Shown: piece by piece, positions 55,284-63,938 of the stretch
Numbering within the stretch: position 1 is the first letter of the stretch
How the letters are laid out: every line of letters starts with the position of its first letter
Assembly: GCA_041481445.1 (NCBI GenBank)
Contig: JBGPBV010000010.1
Span: forward strand, 17,051-81,050
Source: AA29 sp041481445
Lineage (GTDB): Bacteria > Acidobacteriota > Vicinamibacteria > Fen-336
Length of the DNA stretch: 64,000 nucleotides
Reading direction: 5' to 3'
Notes under the pieces: generated by a model
The model's database searches: none
Told to the model about the DNA's origin: nothing
What the model saw: only the letters and a program-made list of their open reading frames with translations
Program-made: the position numbers and the translations under genes

Positions 55284-56611
55284 CCTCGCGGGGTCGCCAG
55301 CGCGCGGTAGCGGCGCACGAGCGGCACCGCGATCGCCAGCCACACCGCGACCAGGACGAGGTTCAGGACGGCGAACCCGCGCACGCTGAGGACCTCGGCG
55401 CCCAGGAAGACGGCGAGCCCCGAGAGCATGTCGCCGCTGCGCACCACGAACGTGTCGGCGGCCTGCTTGGCCTTGTACTTCTCCTCGCGGCTCGTGGGCA
55501 GCCACAGCATCTGGCGCGCGGTGTTCATGATCGAGTAATCGGTGGCGTTCTCCGCGATCTTGGCCCAGCGCAGGACGGCGAGGCCGACGCCGCAGGCCAC
55601 CACGCTGTAGCTACCCAGGGCGACCAGGGGCAGGGCCAGCACCACGCCCCCGATGCCGAGGTACTTGACGAGCCGTGAGGCCACGATGGCCTGAAGGAAG
55701 AACGCCAGCGCCGTCGTCCAGAAGTAGTACCCACCGTAGAAGGCTCCGAGGATCGCCTCCTCCGCTTCCGGCGTGGCCGCCGTCTTCGCGACCTCGACCA
55801 CCGTGCGGCCCACCAGGTACTCGCCGGTGGTGTTGACGAAGTTCAGGGTGAGCAGCAGCGCGGCCAGGAGCAGCAGGTAGTGGTTGTGCCAGAGCAGGGC
55901 GAAGCCGTTCGGACCGCCCAGGCGCTCCTGGGCCTTGGTGGCCTGGGTGCTCCGGCCCTCCTCGCGCCGCTCGATCACCCGGTAGAGCGCGAGGTGGACG
56001 AGGAGGATGACGGCGGTGATCTGGAAGAGCGTGTACGGCCGGAGCCCCGCCTTGAACAGCGGCGCGGTGAGCAGGGCGCCCAGCGGGCTGCCCGCGGTCG
56101 CCCCCATCACCACGATCGGGAAGAGCCGCTCGCCGGTGGGACGGTCGTAGAGGTCGTTCGCGTACGACCAGAACTGGGCGATGGTGGCCAGGCTGAAGAT
56201 CCCGACGAACACGTAGAAGAAGAAGCCCAGCATGGGGACGCCGGCGCGAAAGCCGACGTAGAAGGCCTCGATGCACACCAGGAAGAGGAGGATCACGCCC
56301 TGGATCAGGCGCATGCGGCCGACGCGCGACGAGAACCACGAATACAGGGGGATGAAGCCCATCAGGGTCACGGCCTGGGCGGCGGCGGCGTACGACTTCA
56401 TCTCCGCCCCGCTCGGGAGGGCCAGGACGAGCGGCTCGCGCACGACCTTGAAGATGTAGTAGCCGACCATGAGGAGGAAGAGGTTGAGGGTGAGCAGGAG
56501 CGCGCTCGCGCCCTCCCCGGCGCGCACTTCGCTGAACACGCGGAGGAGGCGGTCCACCGCGGAGCCTTCCCCGGGAGCCGGCCCCGCCATCACGTCCGCC
56601 TCAGCCTTCAC
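55280..56611 (-). CDS. NTP/NDP-carrier-like protein (NTT/TLC family)
   Basis: A 443-residue, twelve-helix protein. It resembles ADP/ATP translocases of the NTT family found in obligate intracellular bacteria and plastids, and also in some free-living bacteria. Family landmarks are LLMVGYYIFKVVREPLVLAL at the first helix, IPLYSWFSSRVGRMRLIQGV, FWSYANDLYDRPTGERLFPI and SIMNTARQMLWLPTSREEKYKAKQ-type blocks. Free-living homologues mostly have unknown substrates. The start is GTG 56611 with GGAG six bases before it, overlapping the preceding stop by 11 bases. An alternative ATG lies at 56590. A second carrier of this class, fused to HEAT repeats, heads the same operon. Confidence 0.78.
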   Translation of the reverse strand: MKAEADVMAGPAPGEGSAVDRLLRVFSEVRAGEGASALLLTLNLFLLMVGYYIFKVVREPLVLALPSGAEMKSYAAAAQAVTLMGFIPLYSWFSSRVGRMRLIQGVILLFLVCIEAFYVGFRAGVPMLGFFFYVFVGIFSLATIAQFWSYANDLYDRPTGERLFPIVVMGATAGSPLGALLTAPLFKAGLRPYTLFQITAVILLVHLALYRVIERREEGRSTQATKAQERLGGPNGFALLWHNHYLLLLAALLLTLNFVNTTGEYLVGRTVVEVAKTAATPEAEEAILGAFYGGYYFWTTALAFFLQAIVASRLVKYLGIGGVVLALPLVALGSYSVVACGVGLAVLRWAKIAENATDYSIMNTARQMLWLPTSREEKYKAKQAADTFVVRSGDMLSGLAVFLGAEVLSVRGFAVLNLVLVAVWLAIAVPLVRRYRALATPRG

Positions 56612-58268
56612 GATCCACTCCGATCACGGACCAGGCCCCCCGGCGGCGCACCACGACGTCCACGCTCTTCGACCAGGACGGCTCGTGCGCGCAGACCGTC
56701 CGCAGACGCACCATCAGGTACTCGCCCTCCGCCGCCGGCAGCACGAGCGTCCGCGACGGCGTCTTCCCCTCCCCTCCCGGGATCGGCTCCAGGCCGCCCG
56801 TCGCATTGTCGAGCCGGAACCAGGCGTAATGGTATCCCTCCACCGAGGCCAGCCCCGCCTCCTCCCCCAGGTTGCGGAAGATGAGAGCGGGCCCTTCCCC
56901 GGCGTCGGCCAGGGCGAACTCGGCCAGCGGGTTCACCTGCCGGAAGCACCAGGCCACGACCTTGTCCCGCCGGCGCAGGAGCACGTCCGCGAGATGGGCC
57001 TCCGCCTCCGCGTCCGAGTAGCCGCCGGTGTGGACGATCGCGCGCACCGCCTCGTCGGAGAACCGCGACACGATGCGCCCGGCCCAGAACGCGTCCTGCG
57101 GCTGCATCCGCTCGAAGGCGGGATTGGGATACTCGGGCCTCCATTGCCCGGGATCGAAGAAGTCGGCCTCGATGTGGCCGATCTCCGGGAAGACGTGGAA
57201 GCGGGCCTTGCGCCAGGGGCGGTCCCAGAGGCCCAGGGTCAGGGCGGAGCGGACGCCGGGACGCCGCTCCGCGATGTACTCGTTGCCCGCGCGGGGGTTC
57301 TGGGCCGAGACCTCCCGACGCGCGTTGGACCCGCTGCCCAGGGCGGACGAGAAATCGATCAAGTGATGGCGGACGAAGTGGCGCCCCCCCTCCTCGACGT
57401 ACGTGTCGAGGCTGTTGGTGGCGCGCGAGTCGTCGTGGTTGAGCCAGGCGCTGAGCATGCGCAGGCCGCGCAGCTCGCGCCGGTCCTCGTGCGGAAAGAC
57501 GTCGTTCGCGTCGTCGCCACGCGTGCCCAGGTACTCGAACGGTCCCACCGGGTCGCCGGAGAGGCGGCGGCTGGCCACTACCCGCACCGTGCCGTCGGAG
57601 CGGCGCGCGGCGTGGGCCAGGCTGCGATCGAGGTCGGCCTCGGTCATGGGGCGCTCGGGCCCTCCGGGGACGGAGACCCGCGCTTCCGGGGCGACGCGCA
57701 GGAGGTCGCGGCGGAGGTAGGCCACGTAGTTCTCGGGCACGTTGTAGCCGAAGGCGTGGAAGAACTTCGCGCCGATCACGTCGGCGGCGGTGGAGAGGCC
57801 CGGCCAGGCCGCGGGGTCGGGCTTGACGAGGAACACGTCTCCCTTGCCGTCGCGGATCGTGAAGCCGGGGGTGATGCCGCTGGCCTTGCCGCCGATGACT
57901 TCGACGGGGCCGCCGGTGTCCGGGCCGTCCAGACGGTCCGGGCCGCGCACCAGCTCCGCGATCGAGAGGGACCGCGCGCCCATCCGGTTGGTGAACCAGC
58001 TCGAGTCCGGCACCTCGCCCAGCGTGTTCACGTTCGCGGCGGGGCCGATCGTGCCCGACGGACGTCCCGAGAGCGTCCGCACGATCACGTCGTAGATCGT
58101 GCTCAGCTCGACCGTCATCGGCCGCGGCACGTCGAGCTCGTCGTCGTCCCGCGCCACGGGGTCGTCGGGGAGGAAGCGCCCGGTGGGGTCGCCCGCGGCC
58201 GCGGGAACCGCGAAGGCGACGCCCACAGCCACGACGAGGGCGGCGAGGGCCGGCGGCCGCGCACTCAT
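56601..58268 (-). CDS. Exported protein with kinase-like motifs
   Basis: A 555-residue protein with a signal peptide (LAALVVAVGVAFAVPAAAGD). I cannot name the family with certainty. Its order of motifs resembles atypical kinase folds (HipA, CotH or Fam20-like). A beta hairpin holds a lysine (FTIRDGKGDVFLVKPDPAAW). A later catalytic-loop-like LSAWLNHDDSRATNSLDTYV gives Asp followed by Asn. Then comes HHLIDFSSALGSG, a DFG-like metal-binding Asp. ADVIGAKFFHAFGYNVPENY forms the helix between lobes. It would act in the periplasm or on the surface. It lies between an Omp85-type barrel (overlap TGATG) and a nucleotide-carrier-like protein (11-base overlap). Catalysis is unproven. Confidence 0.6.
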   Translation of the reverse strand: MSARPPALAALVVAVGVAFAVPAAAGDPTGRFLPDDPVARDDDELDVPRPMTVELSTIYDVIVRTLSGRPSGTIGPAANVNTLGEVPDSSWFTNRMGARSLSIAELVRGPDRLDGPDTGGPVEVIGGKASGITPGFTIRDGKGDVFLVKPDPAAWPGLSTAADVIGAKFFHAFGYNVPENYVAYLRRDLLRVAPEARVSVPGGPERPMTEADLDRSLAHAARRSDGTVRVVASRRLSGDPVGPFEYLGTRGDDANDVFPHEDRRELRGLRMLSAWLNHDDSRATNSLDTYVEEGGRHFVRHHLIDFSSALGSGSNARREVSAQNPRAGNEYIAERRPGVRSALTLGLWDRPWRKARFHVFPEIGHIEADFFDPGQWRPEYPNPAFERMQPQDAFWAGRIVSRFSDEAVRAIVHTGGYSDAEAEAHLADVLLRRRDKVVAWCFRQVNPLAEFALADAGEGPALIFRNLGEEAGLASVEGYHYAWFRLDNATGGLEPIPGGEGKTPSRTLVLPAAEGEYLMVRLRTVCAHEPSWSKSVDVVVRRRGAWSVIGVDREG

Positions 58269-59623
58269 CAGAAGACGGACCTCAGGACCACGCTGAGCCG
58301 GGCGCCCTCGCTTCCCCAGGCGGCGTCCAGCCGCAGGACGGTGGCTTCGAACGTCTTGAGGCGGAGCCCGAAGCCCCAGTCGTGCACGAGGTCGCGCAGC
58401 GACAGGTCCTCGCCCGCCACGAAGACGCGCCCCGCGTCCACGAAGAGGGCCAGCTCCAACGCCGGCCAGGCCTCCCAGCGGTACTCCGCCTGGCCCAGCA
58501 CGAGCTTGTCCCCGCGGAAACGGAAGCTGGGGTAGCCGCGCAGGTCCTGCCCTCCGCCGAGCGTCTGCTGGTAGTAGAAGGGCACCACGCTGCCGGCGGC
58601 GGCACGGTCGCCGGAGACACGGGCGCGCAGGGCCAGCACCCGCTGGGGCGAGCCGAGGGTCACGAAGGCGCGCGCGTCCGCGGCCAGCCTCTGGAACTGG
58701 TACGACGACGAGCCGAGGTCGTCGAAGAGGTCCCAGCCCACGGCCAGCATCGCCCCCCGCTTGGGGTTGCCCGGCTCGTCGCGTCCGTCGATCAGGGCCG
58801 CGACCGCCGAGTGGAAGAAGTCCGGCTGCCTCCGGAGGCCCGGCGCCGACGCGTCATTGAACGCCTCCTGGGTGGTGGGCACGCTCTCATCGCCCCCGGG
58901 ACCGATGAAGACCTGGCGCATCCCCGCCCTTGCGTCGAAGACGAGACGGCGGCCGAAACGGTATCCGGCCACGGCGTCGTAGGTGGCCTGCTGGAAGAGG
59001 AACGTGGTGCGGTCCTCCGCCGAAGTGTCGTTGCCGAGCCCGTAGAAGGCGGTGCGGGGGTCGTGCTCGTAGACGGCGGCCGCGAACGCGAAGCCGCCCG
59101 CCTGGCGGCCGATGCGCGCGTCGCCCTTCTCGTGGACGTCGTCGCCCCGGGTGGCGCGCGGGGGAAGCTGGCGGCCGCGATGCGGGATGCGGCCCACCTC
59201 GAGGTCGTAGAACTCGTAGCGCCGGATCGAGTAGAACGCGGAGGCGTGGACGTCGAGGGGGGTGCCTCCCAGCCGCGGCTTCCAGAAGCGCACGCCGGTG
59301 GCCGACCAGGAGCCGCGGGCGATGTTCTCGATGCGCGGATAGAAGCCGCCCCGGTTCCAGGCGAACAGGCTCGGCCGCTCCGCCTTCTCCGAGGCCAGCA
59401 GGGTCTGCTCCAGGAACCCGGCCCGCCGCGGCTCGAGCGCCTCCCGCTTGCGCTCCCGCAGCGCGCGCCAGCGCTCGGCGCGCGTCGGAGCCGAGGCTGC
59501 CTCCTCGTCGCCGGGGACCGCCGCCGCCGGAGCGGCCACCCGCTCCTGGGCCCACCCGCAGGGAGCGCCCGCCAGCACCGCCCAGGCCGCGAGCGGGGCC
59601 AGGCGCACGACGGGCGCGATCAC
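58268..59623 (-). CDS. Omp85-type outer-membrane beta-barrel without POTRA domains
   Basis: A 451-residue protein. A signal peptide (LAPLAAWAVLAGAPCGWAQE) and a charged stretch rich in Arg/Ala/Glu precede about sixteen beta strands. The Omp85 loop-6 motif is present as LGGGQDLRGYPSFRFRGD (the R-G-Y/F signature). The chain ends LSVVLRSVF with a terminal Phe, the usual BAM signal. There is no room for POTRA domains, so it is more like the patatin-associated or surface-antigen type barrels than BamA itself. It may secrete or anchor the kinase-like protein encoded next to it. The GTG at 59623 overlaps the cNMP gene stop (GTGA). Confidence 0.78.
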   Translation of the reverse strand: MIAPVVRLAPLAAWAVLAGAPCGWAQERVAAPAAAVPGDEEAASAPTRAERWRALRERKREALEPRRAGFLEQTLLASEKAERPSLFAWNRGGFYPRIENIARGSWSATGVRFWKPRLGGTPLDVHASAFYSIRRYEFYDLEVGRIPHRGRQLPPRATRGDDVHEKGDARIGRQAGGFAFAAAVYEHDPRTAFYGLGNDTSAEDRTTFLFQQATYDAVAGYRFGRRLVFDARAGMRQVFIGPGGDESVPTTQEAFNDASAPGLRRQPDFFHSAVAALIDGRDEPGNPKRGAMLAVGWDLFDDLGSSSYQFQRLAADARAFVTLGSPQRVLALRARVSGDRAAAGSVVPFYYQQTLGGGQDLRGYPSFRFRGDKLVLGQAEYRWEAWPALELALFVDAGRVFVAGEDLSLRDLVHDWGFGLRLKTFEATVLRLDAAWGSEGARLSVVLRSVF

Positions 59624-60669
59624 GAGGCCGCGCTCGCCGCCGCCGATCCGGCCGGCACCTCCCCCGCCGGGGCCTCCGGCTCCGGATCCCCGCCGTACAC
59701 GCGTTGCAGGCGGTCCCGGGCGGCCAGGGAGCGATCGAGGATCACGAGCAGCCAGCGCGCCATCACGGAAAGGTAGTCCATGGCCAGCCCGAAGTTGTCC
59801 TCGAACACGTCCACCAGGCTCTGCATGTTGGCCTGCAGGGCGACCACGGGCGTCTCCGTCACCGCGCCGAACCATCGGGGCACCTCGGCCACGGCGTCCA
59901 GGGCGCCGAGGGGCACCCCGGGGCCGGCCACGAACTCGAGGCCGCGCGACGAGGTCGCGCGCACGGAGCCGCTCACGATCAGCGAGGCCCATCCCGTGGC
60001 CTCCCCTTCGCGCCACAGCCACGTGCCGGGAGGGAAGCGGACCTCGGTCAGGGCGCGCGAGAGCTGGGCCAGCGCGCTGATGCTGGCGCGGCGAAAGACG
60101 GGCGACCGGCGCAGGAAGAAGATCCGCTCGACCAGGTCCAGCTCCCGGGACGGGGTCGGAGGGCCGCCGCCCTCCGCCGCCGCCGCCGAGGGCAGGAGGC
60201 CGGCCGCCTGCGGGAAGCGTGACGCCTGCTCCACGATGAGGCGCGAGACCTCGCGGATGATCCGTTGCAGGATCGCGAAGTGCTCCTCGAAGATCTCGGT
60301 CAGCCTCTCCGCGGTCAGCTCGAGGGCGACGGTGTCCGTCTCCGCGACCGCGCCCAGGCCGCGCTCGTCGCGGGCCAGGACGTGGAACGGGCCCACCGCC
60401 AGCCCGGGCCGGGCGTGCCCGAGAAGGCGTCCGGCGCGGGTGATGTGCACGCGCCCCTCGATCGGGAAGTAGAGCGCGCCCGGGGCCTCCCCTTCCCGCA
60501 AGAGCACCGTCCCCTTCGGGAAGAAGCGCTCGCTCATCTCGTCCGCGACCAGCGCGAGCTGCGGCCCGCTCAGGGTGTTCACCATGGGCAGCCGCTTGAG
60601 GGCGAGCACGCGCTCGACGGGGCCGGAGACGCGCTGCTCGTGGCCGAGGAGCTGGCCCTCGTCAAGCAT
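59620..60669 (-). CDS. Tandem cyclic-nucleotide-binding domain protein
   Basis: A 349-residue protein with two cNMP-binding (CAP_ED) domains and no DNA-binding or membrane segment. The first, at about residues 25-150, has ERFFPKGTVLLREGEAPGAL, YFPIEGRVHITRAG and VLARDERGLGAVAETDTVAL. The second, at about 190-310, has EVRFPPGTWLWREGEATGWA, SLIVSGSVRATSSRG and LGALDAVAEVPRWFGAVTET. The phosphate-binding cassette is degenerate in both, so cyclic-nucleotide binding is uncertain. It starts at ATG 60669, overlapping the HEAT-carrier gene by 8 bases. It probably gates or senses for the two carriers in the operon. Confidence 0.8.
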   Translation of the reverse strand: MLDEGQLLGHEQRVSGPVERVLALKRLPMVNTLSGPQLALVADEMSERFFPKGTVLLREGEAPGALYFPIEGRVHITRAGRLLGHARPGLAVGPFHVLARDERGLGAVAETDTVALELTAERLTEIFEEHFAILQRIIREVSRLIVEQASRFPQAAGLLPSAAAAEGGGPPTPSRELDLVERIFFLRRSPVFRRASISALAQLSRALTEVRFPPGTWLWREGEATGWASLIVSGSVRATSSRGLEFVAGPGVPLGALDAVAEVPRWFGAVTETPVVALQANMQSLVDVFEDNFGLAMDYLSVMARWLLVILDRSLAARDRLQRVYGGDPEPEAPAGEVPAGSAAASAAS

Positions 60670-63406
60670 GCTGGAGCCTCCCCGGGGCGCCGCGGAGCAG
60701 GGCCAGCGCCCGCTCGACCACGCGCAGGAGGAAGAGCCCCGCCCCTCCCTCCGCCTGGACCGCCTCCAGGCGCGGCCCCAGCGCGACCAGGCCCAGCTCG
60801 CCCACGTGATAGGCGGCCAGGCAGCGCACGGTCTCCCCGGGCTCGTCGATGAGGCGCGCGAGCAGGTCGTCGTAGCCCAGGGGGGGCGCGAGGTAGACAC
60901 CGGTGGCGCGGGCCAGGCGCTCCTCGTCCGGCACCTCGTCCACCGCCGCCAGCACGAGGTCGCGCAGCGGGAGCGCGATGAGGTTCTCGAGGAGCTCCCG
61001 GCTCCCCGCGCGCACCTTGTCGCTCGCGTTGCGCAGGCCGCGGTAGATCTTCTCGAAGTCCTCCCCGCGGTGGAGCAGGCCGAGGAGGCGGAAGAGCCGC
61101 TCCCGGGCGTGGGCCTCGTGGTCGCGCATGAAGTCCACGAGCAGCTCGTGGCCGGGGGTGGCGCGCCGCGGGTCCGCGGCCGCGCCGCGCTCGAGCAGGG
61201 TGCGCCAGTGCACGAGGCGGAAGGTCGCCTCCAGCGTCCGCTCGATGCCCGAGCGCAGGACGTCCCGGTCGAGCGAGATGTCCGGGTTCTCGGCGGCCAG
61301 ACGGCCCAGCCCGCGGAGGATCTTGTAGCGCACCGACCCGTCCTCCTCGACGAGCAGCCGCCGGAGGAGCAGCGGCGCCGCCTGCGCGGCCGGGAAGCGG
61401 CTGATCGTGCGCGGCACGTGATGGCGGATCTCGTGCGGCAGGTCGTGGTCGCGCAGGGCCTCGTCGAGGGCGGCCAGGGCGGGCTCCCCGAAGGCGACCA
61501 GGGCCGCGCGCGCCACCGGACGCAGCCGCGCGTCGCCGAGCATGGGCAGCAGGGCGGGCACGAACGAGGGCAGCCGCAGGGCGCCCATGGCGGTAGCCGC
61601 CTCCGCCTGGACCTCCTCGTCCGGGTCCTCGGCCAGGCGCAGGAGCAGAGGCTCGAAGGCGGGAAGGGGCGCCGGCTGGGCCCGGATGGCCGCGGCCAGC
61701 GCGCGGCGCCCCGCCGGGGAAGGGCTCCACATGAGCTCGTCCACGACCGCGCGCGACTCCTCCGCCGCCCAGCCGCCGGCCACGAGGCCGACGAGGGCGG
61801 TGGCGGAGACGAGCGAGTCGGGGTCGCCCGCGGCCCGGCGCAGGAGGGCTTCGTCCGGCCTCACCGCCGTCCGGGCCCGCAGCGCGGCCGCCCGCACCCG
61901 CGGGTCCTCGTGGAGGAGCAGCCGGTCGGCCACCGGCACGAAGTCGGCGCGTCCCGCCGCCCCGAAGATCTCGAGCGCGCGGAGGACGACCTCGCGGGAG
62001 GGATGGAACAGGACGAGGGCGGGGATCAGGCGCGCGCGGCCGCCGGCGTCGAGGAGCTCCATCGCCCCGATCACCTCCGCGTCGTCGCGGCTGTTGAGGG
62101 CGGTGAACAGGGCCTCCAGCGAGCCGAGGTCGAGGGCGGGCAGGTCGCCCCGCGCGCGCAGCGCGCCCTGGCGGAGGGCGGAGCGGAAGAGGTCCAGGTA
62201 GTGGGTCTTGATCTCGGCCGCCCAGGCGATCCACACCACGGCGAGGGCGGCGGCGGCCGCGGCCAGCACGGTGTTGCCGCGGTTCTGGGTGATCTCGGCC
62301 AGGATCAGGAGCGAGGCCAGCGCCTGCCCCCCTCTCTGCCCCACCACGTCGATGACCGGCTTGGCCCGGGCGCGCAGGCTGTCCGGCAGCGGCACGAACA
62401 GCAGCTCGGTGCCCGTGCGGTGCAGCGAGTTGCGGAAGGTGCCGTCCGCGCCCTTGAGCATCAGGGCGGCCACGAGGCCGCCGCCCAGGGCCACCCCGGA
62501 GGCGCCGAGGATGACCAGCGCGGGCAGCACCCACAGCGTGCGGTGGAGGCCGAGGACGCGGAGCAGCCAGCCCGCCAGCACGAGCTGGGCGAAGAGCGCG
62601 AGCAGGTTCAGGACCATGTAGAAGCTGGCGAAGAAGGTGCCCAGATGGGCGGCGTCCACGGTGCGCGCCACCGTGCTCTTGAACACGTAATCGGCCAGGG
62701 TCAGCGCGACCGTCGAGACCAGCACCAGGCCGCCCAGGGCCTTGATGTAGGGATCGTTGCGGAACAGGCGGATCGTCTGGACGATCGAGGAGGCGGCGTG
62801 CCCGGCCGCGCCCGCCGCCGAGGCCTCCGGCCGCCGGATCATCATCGCGGGGCCGAGCCCGGTGAGGACGAAGACGATGGCCCCGGCCAGGATCAGGCGC
62901 TGGGGCGGCCAGAACTGGGTGAAGACGCGGGCGAGGCCGGCGCCGACGATCGCGCCCAGCACCGAGCCCGTCCCCACCAGGTTGTAGATCCGCTTGGCCT
63001 GCGTGACCGTGTACAGCTCGCCGAGGACGATCCAGAACTGCAAGGCGACCAGCGTGCCCAGGATGCCCGTCCAGACGTAGAGCGCGCGCAGCGCCCAGGG
63101 GCTGCGCGCGGAGTGGACGGCCCAGAAGACGAACGTGGCCAGCCCCGACGCGACCAGGACGAGCGAGAGCCCGTAGCGCCCGCCGATGCGCGGGGCGCGC
63201 CACGGCCCCTGGAACATCACGATGGCCACGGCGGCCATGACCAGGTACACCAGGGGCAGCTCGGCCGGGGACAGGCGGGCGAGGAACAGGGCGTCGCGCG
63301 CGGTCTCGAGGAGGGTGTGCCCGGCCAGGATCCCGAAGATCGTCAGGGACGCCGCCACCGCCCCTCGCCGCTCGCCCGGCCGGACCGAGCCGAGGGGAGC
63401 CAGCAT
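60662..63406 (-). CDS. NTT-like carrier fused to a HEAT-repeat domain
   Basis: A 914-residue protein. Residues 1-400 form about twelve helices of an NTP/NDP-carrier-like MFS protein (LTIFGILAGHTLLETARDAL, LQFWIVLGELYTVTQAKRIY, FRNSLHRTGTELLFVPLPDS). Residues 420-914 are alpha-helical HEAT repeats of about 30-35 residues (EVVLRALEIFGAAGRADFVP, DPRVRAAALRARTAVRPDEA, DPDEEVQAEAATAMGALRLP, VRYKILRGLGRLAAENPDIS and others) that would lie in the cytoplasm. NTT-HEAT fusions are known from free-living bacteria without defined substrates. The ATG at 63406 is chosen because a TTG at 63418 lies inside the likely -10 (TATATT). First gene of the six-gene operon. Confidence 0.82.
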   Translation of the reverse strand: MLAPLGSVRPGERRGAVAASLTIFGILAGHTLLETARDALFLARLSPAELPLVYLVMAAVAIVMFQGPWRAPRIGGRYGLSLVLVASGLATFVFWAVHSARSPWALRALYVWTGILGTLVALQFWIVLGELYTVTQAKRIYNLVGTGSVLGAIVGAGLARVFTQFWPPQRLILAGAIVFVLTGLGPAMMIRRPEASAAGAAGHAASSIVQTIRLFRNDPYIKALGGLVLVSTVALTLADYVFKSTVARTVDAAHLGTFFASFYMVLNLLALFAQLVLAGWLLRVLGLHRTLWVLPALVILGASGVALGGGLVAALMLKGADGTFRNSLHRTGTELLFVPLPDSLRARAKPVIDVVGQRGGQALASLLILAEITQNRGNTVLAAAAAALAVVWIAWAAEIKTHYLDLFRSALRQGALRARGDLPALDLGSLEALFTALNSRDDAEVIGAMELLDAGGRARLIPALVLFHPSREVVLRALEIFGAAGRADFVPVADRLLLHEDPRVRAAALRARTAVRPDEALLRRAAGDPDSLVSATALVGLVAGGWAAEESRAVVDELMWSPSPAGRRALAAAIRAQPAPLPAFEPLLLRLAEDPDEEVQAEAATAMGALRLPSFVPALLPMLGDARLRPVARAALVAFGEPALAALDEALRDHDLPHEIRHHVPRTISRFPAAQAAPLLLRRLLVEEDGSVRYKILRGLGRLAAENPDISLDRDVLRSGIERTLEATFRLVHWRTLLERGAAADPRRATPGHELLVDFMRDHEAHARERLFRLLGLLHRGEDFEKIYRGLRNASDKVRAGSRELLENLIALPLRDLVLAAVDEVPDEERLARATGVYLAPPLGYDDLLARLIDEPGETVRCLAAYHVGELGLVALGPRLEAVQAEGGAGLFLLRVVERALALLRGAPGRLQHA

Positions 63407-63416
63407 GGCGCCGGCC

Positions 63417-63422
63417 AATATA
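63417..63422 (-). promoter_or_regulatory. -10 element of the six-gene operon
   Basis: On the minus strand TATATT (five of six consensus bases) ends 10 bases before the ATG at 63406. It lies in a 67-base gap shared with a divergent plus-strand gene. The -35 is not clear. Confidence 0.45.
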
Positions 63423-63473
63423 CCGCGTTTGCCAGGGCCACCCGTTTTGGGGAAGATCGCGCGGAGGCGTGTG

Positions 63474-63938
63474 ATGAAGGAGTACCTGCGCGTCGCGCGG
63501 CTCTACCTGATCGTGCTCGCCGTCTTCACGGTGGGCCGCCTCGTGGTCGGGGCTCGCGGCGTGCCCTACGACAGGGGCCACGACGTCTTCAGCCTCGTCA
63601 CCATGTCGATCCTGGCCGCCGTCTTCTACGGCGCGTTCTGCCGGCGGTGGCGCGGCTACACGGTGACGAAGGCGATGGGCATCGGCGCCACCCTCGCCTT
63701 CTTCGCCCAGGTCGTGATCCTGGTGATCACCGTCTTCTCCTATGCCTTCCACGTGGACACGTACTTCGTGAACCCGCGCGCGGTCGCGGGCCCGGACGCC
63801 GTCGGCCCCATCAGCTTCGGGGCGGCGGTCCTCTCCCGTGTCGGCGGGATGGTCGTCAACGTGGCGATGTGCGCGGTGTCCGCCGCCCTGGGCTGGGTGA
63901 TGGGAGCGACGCTGCCGGAGCCGGGCAAGGCGGCCTGA
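63474..63938 (+). CDS. Small four-helix membrane protein
   Basis: A 154-residue protein, divergent from the six-gene operon. ATG 63474 follows GGAGG by about seven bases; a GTG directly before it is an alternative. Four hydrophobic helices are visible: LYLIVLAVFTVGRLVVGA, LVTMSILAAVFYGAFC, ATLAFFAQVVILVITVFSY and VVNVAMCAVSAALGWVMGA. GVPYDRGHDVFSLVT between the first two may be a short periplasmic or re-entrant loop. I do not recognise the family. A 17-codon frame starting in a TGATG overlap after it has no support. Confidence 0.65.
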   Translation: MKEYLRVARLYLIVLAVFTVGRLVVGARGVPYDRGHDVFSLVTMSILAAVFYGAFCRRWRGYTVTKAMGIGATLAFFAQVVILVITVFSYAFHVDTYFVNPRAVAGPDAVGPISFGAAVLSRVGGMVVNVAMCAVSAALGWVMGATLPEPGKAA

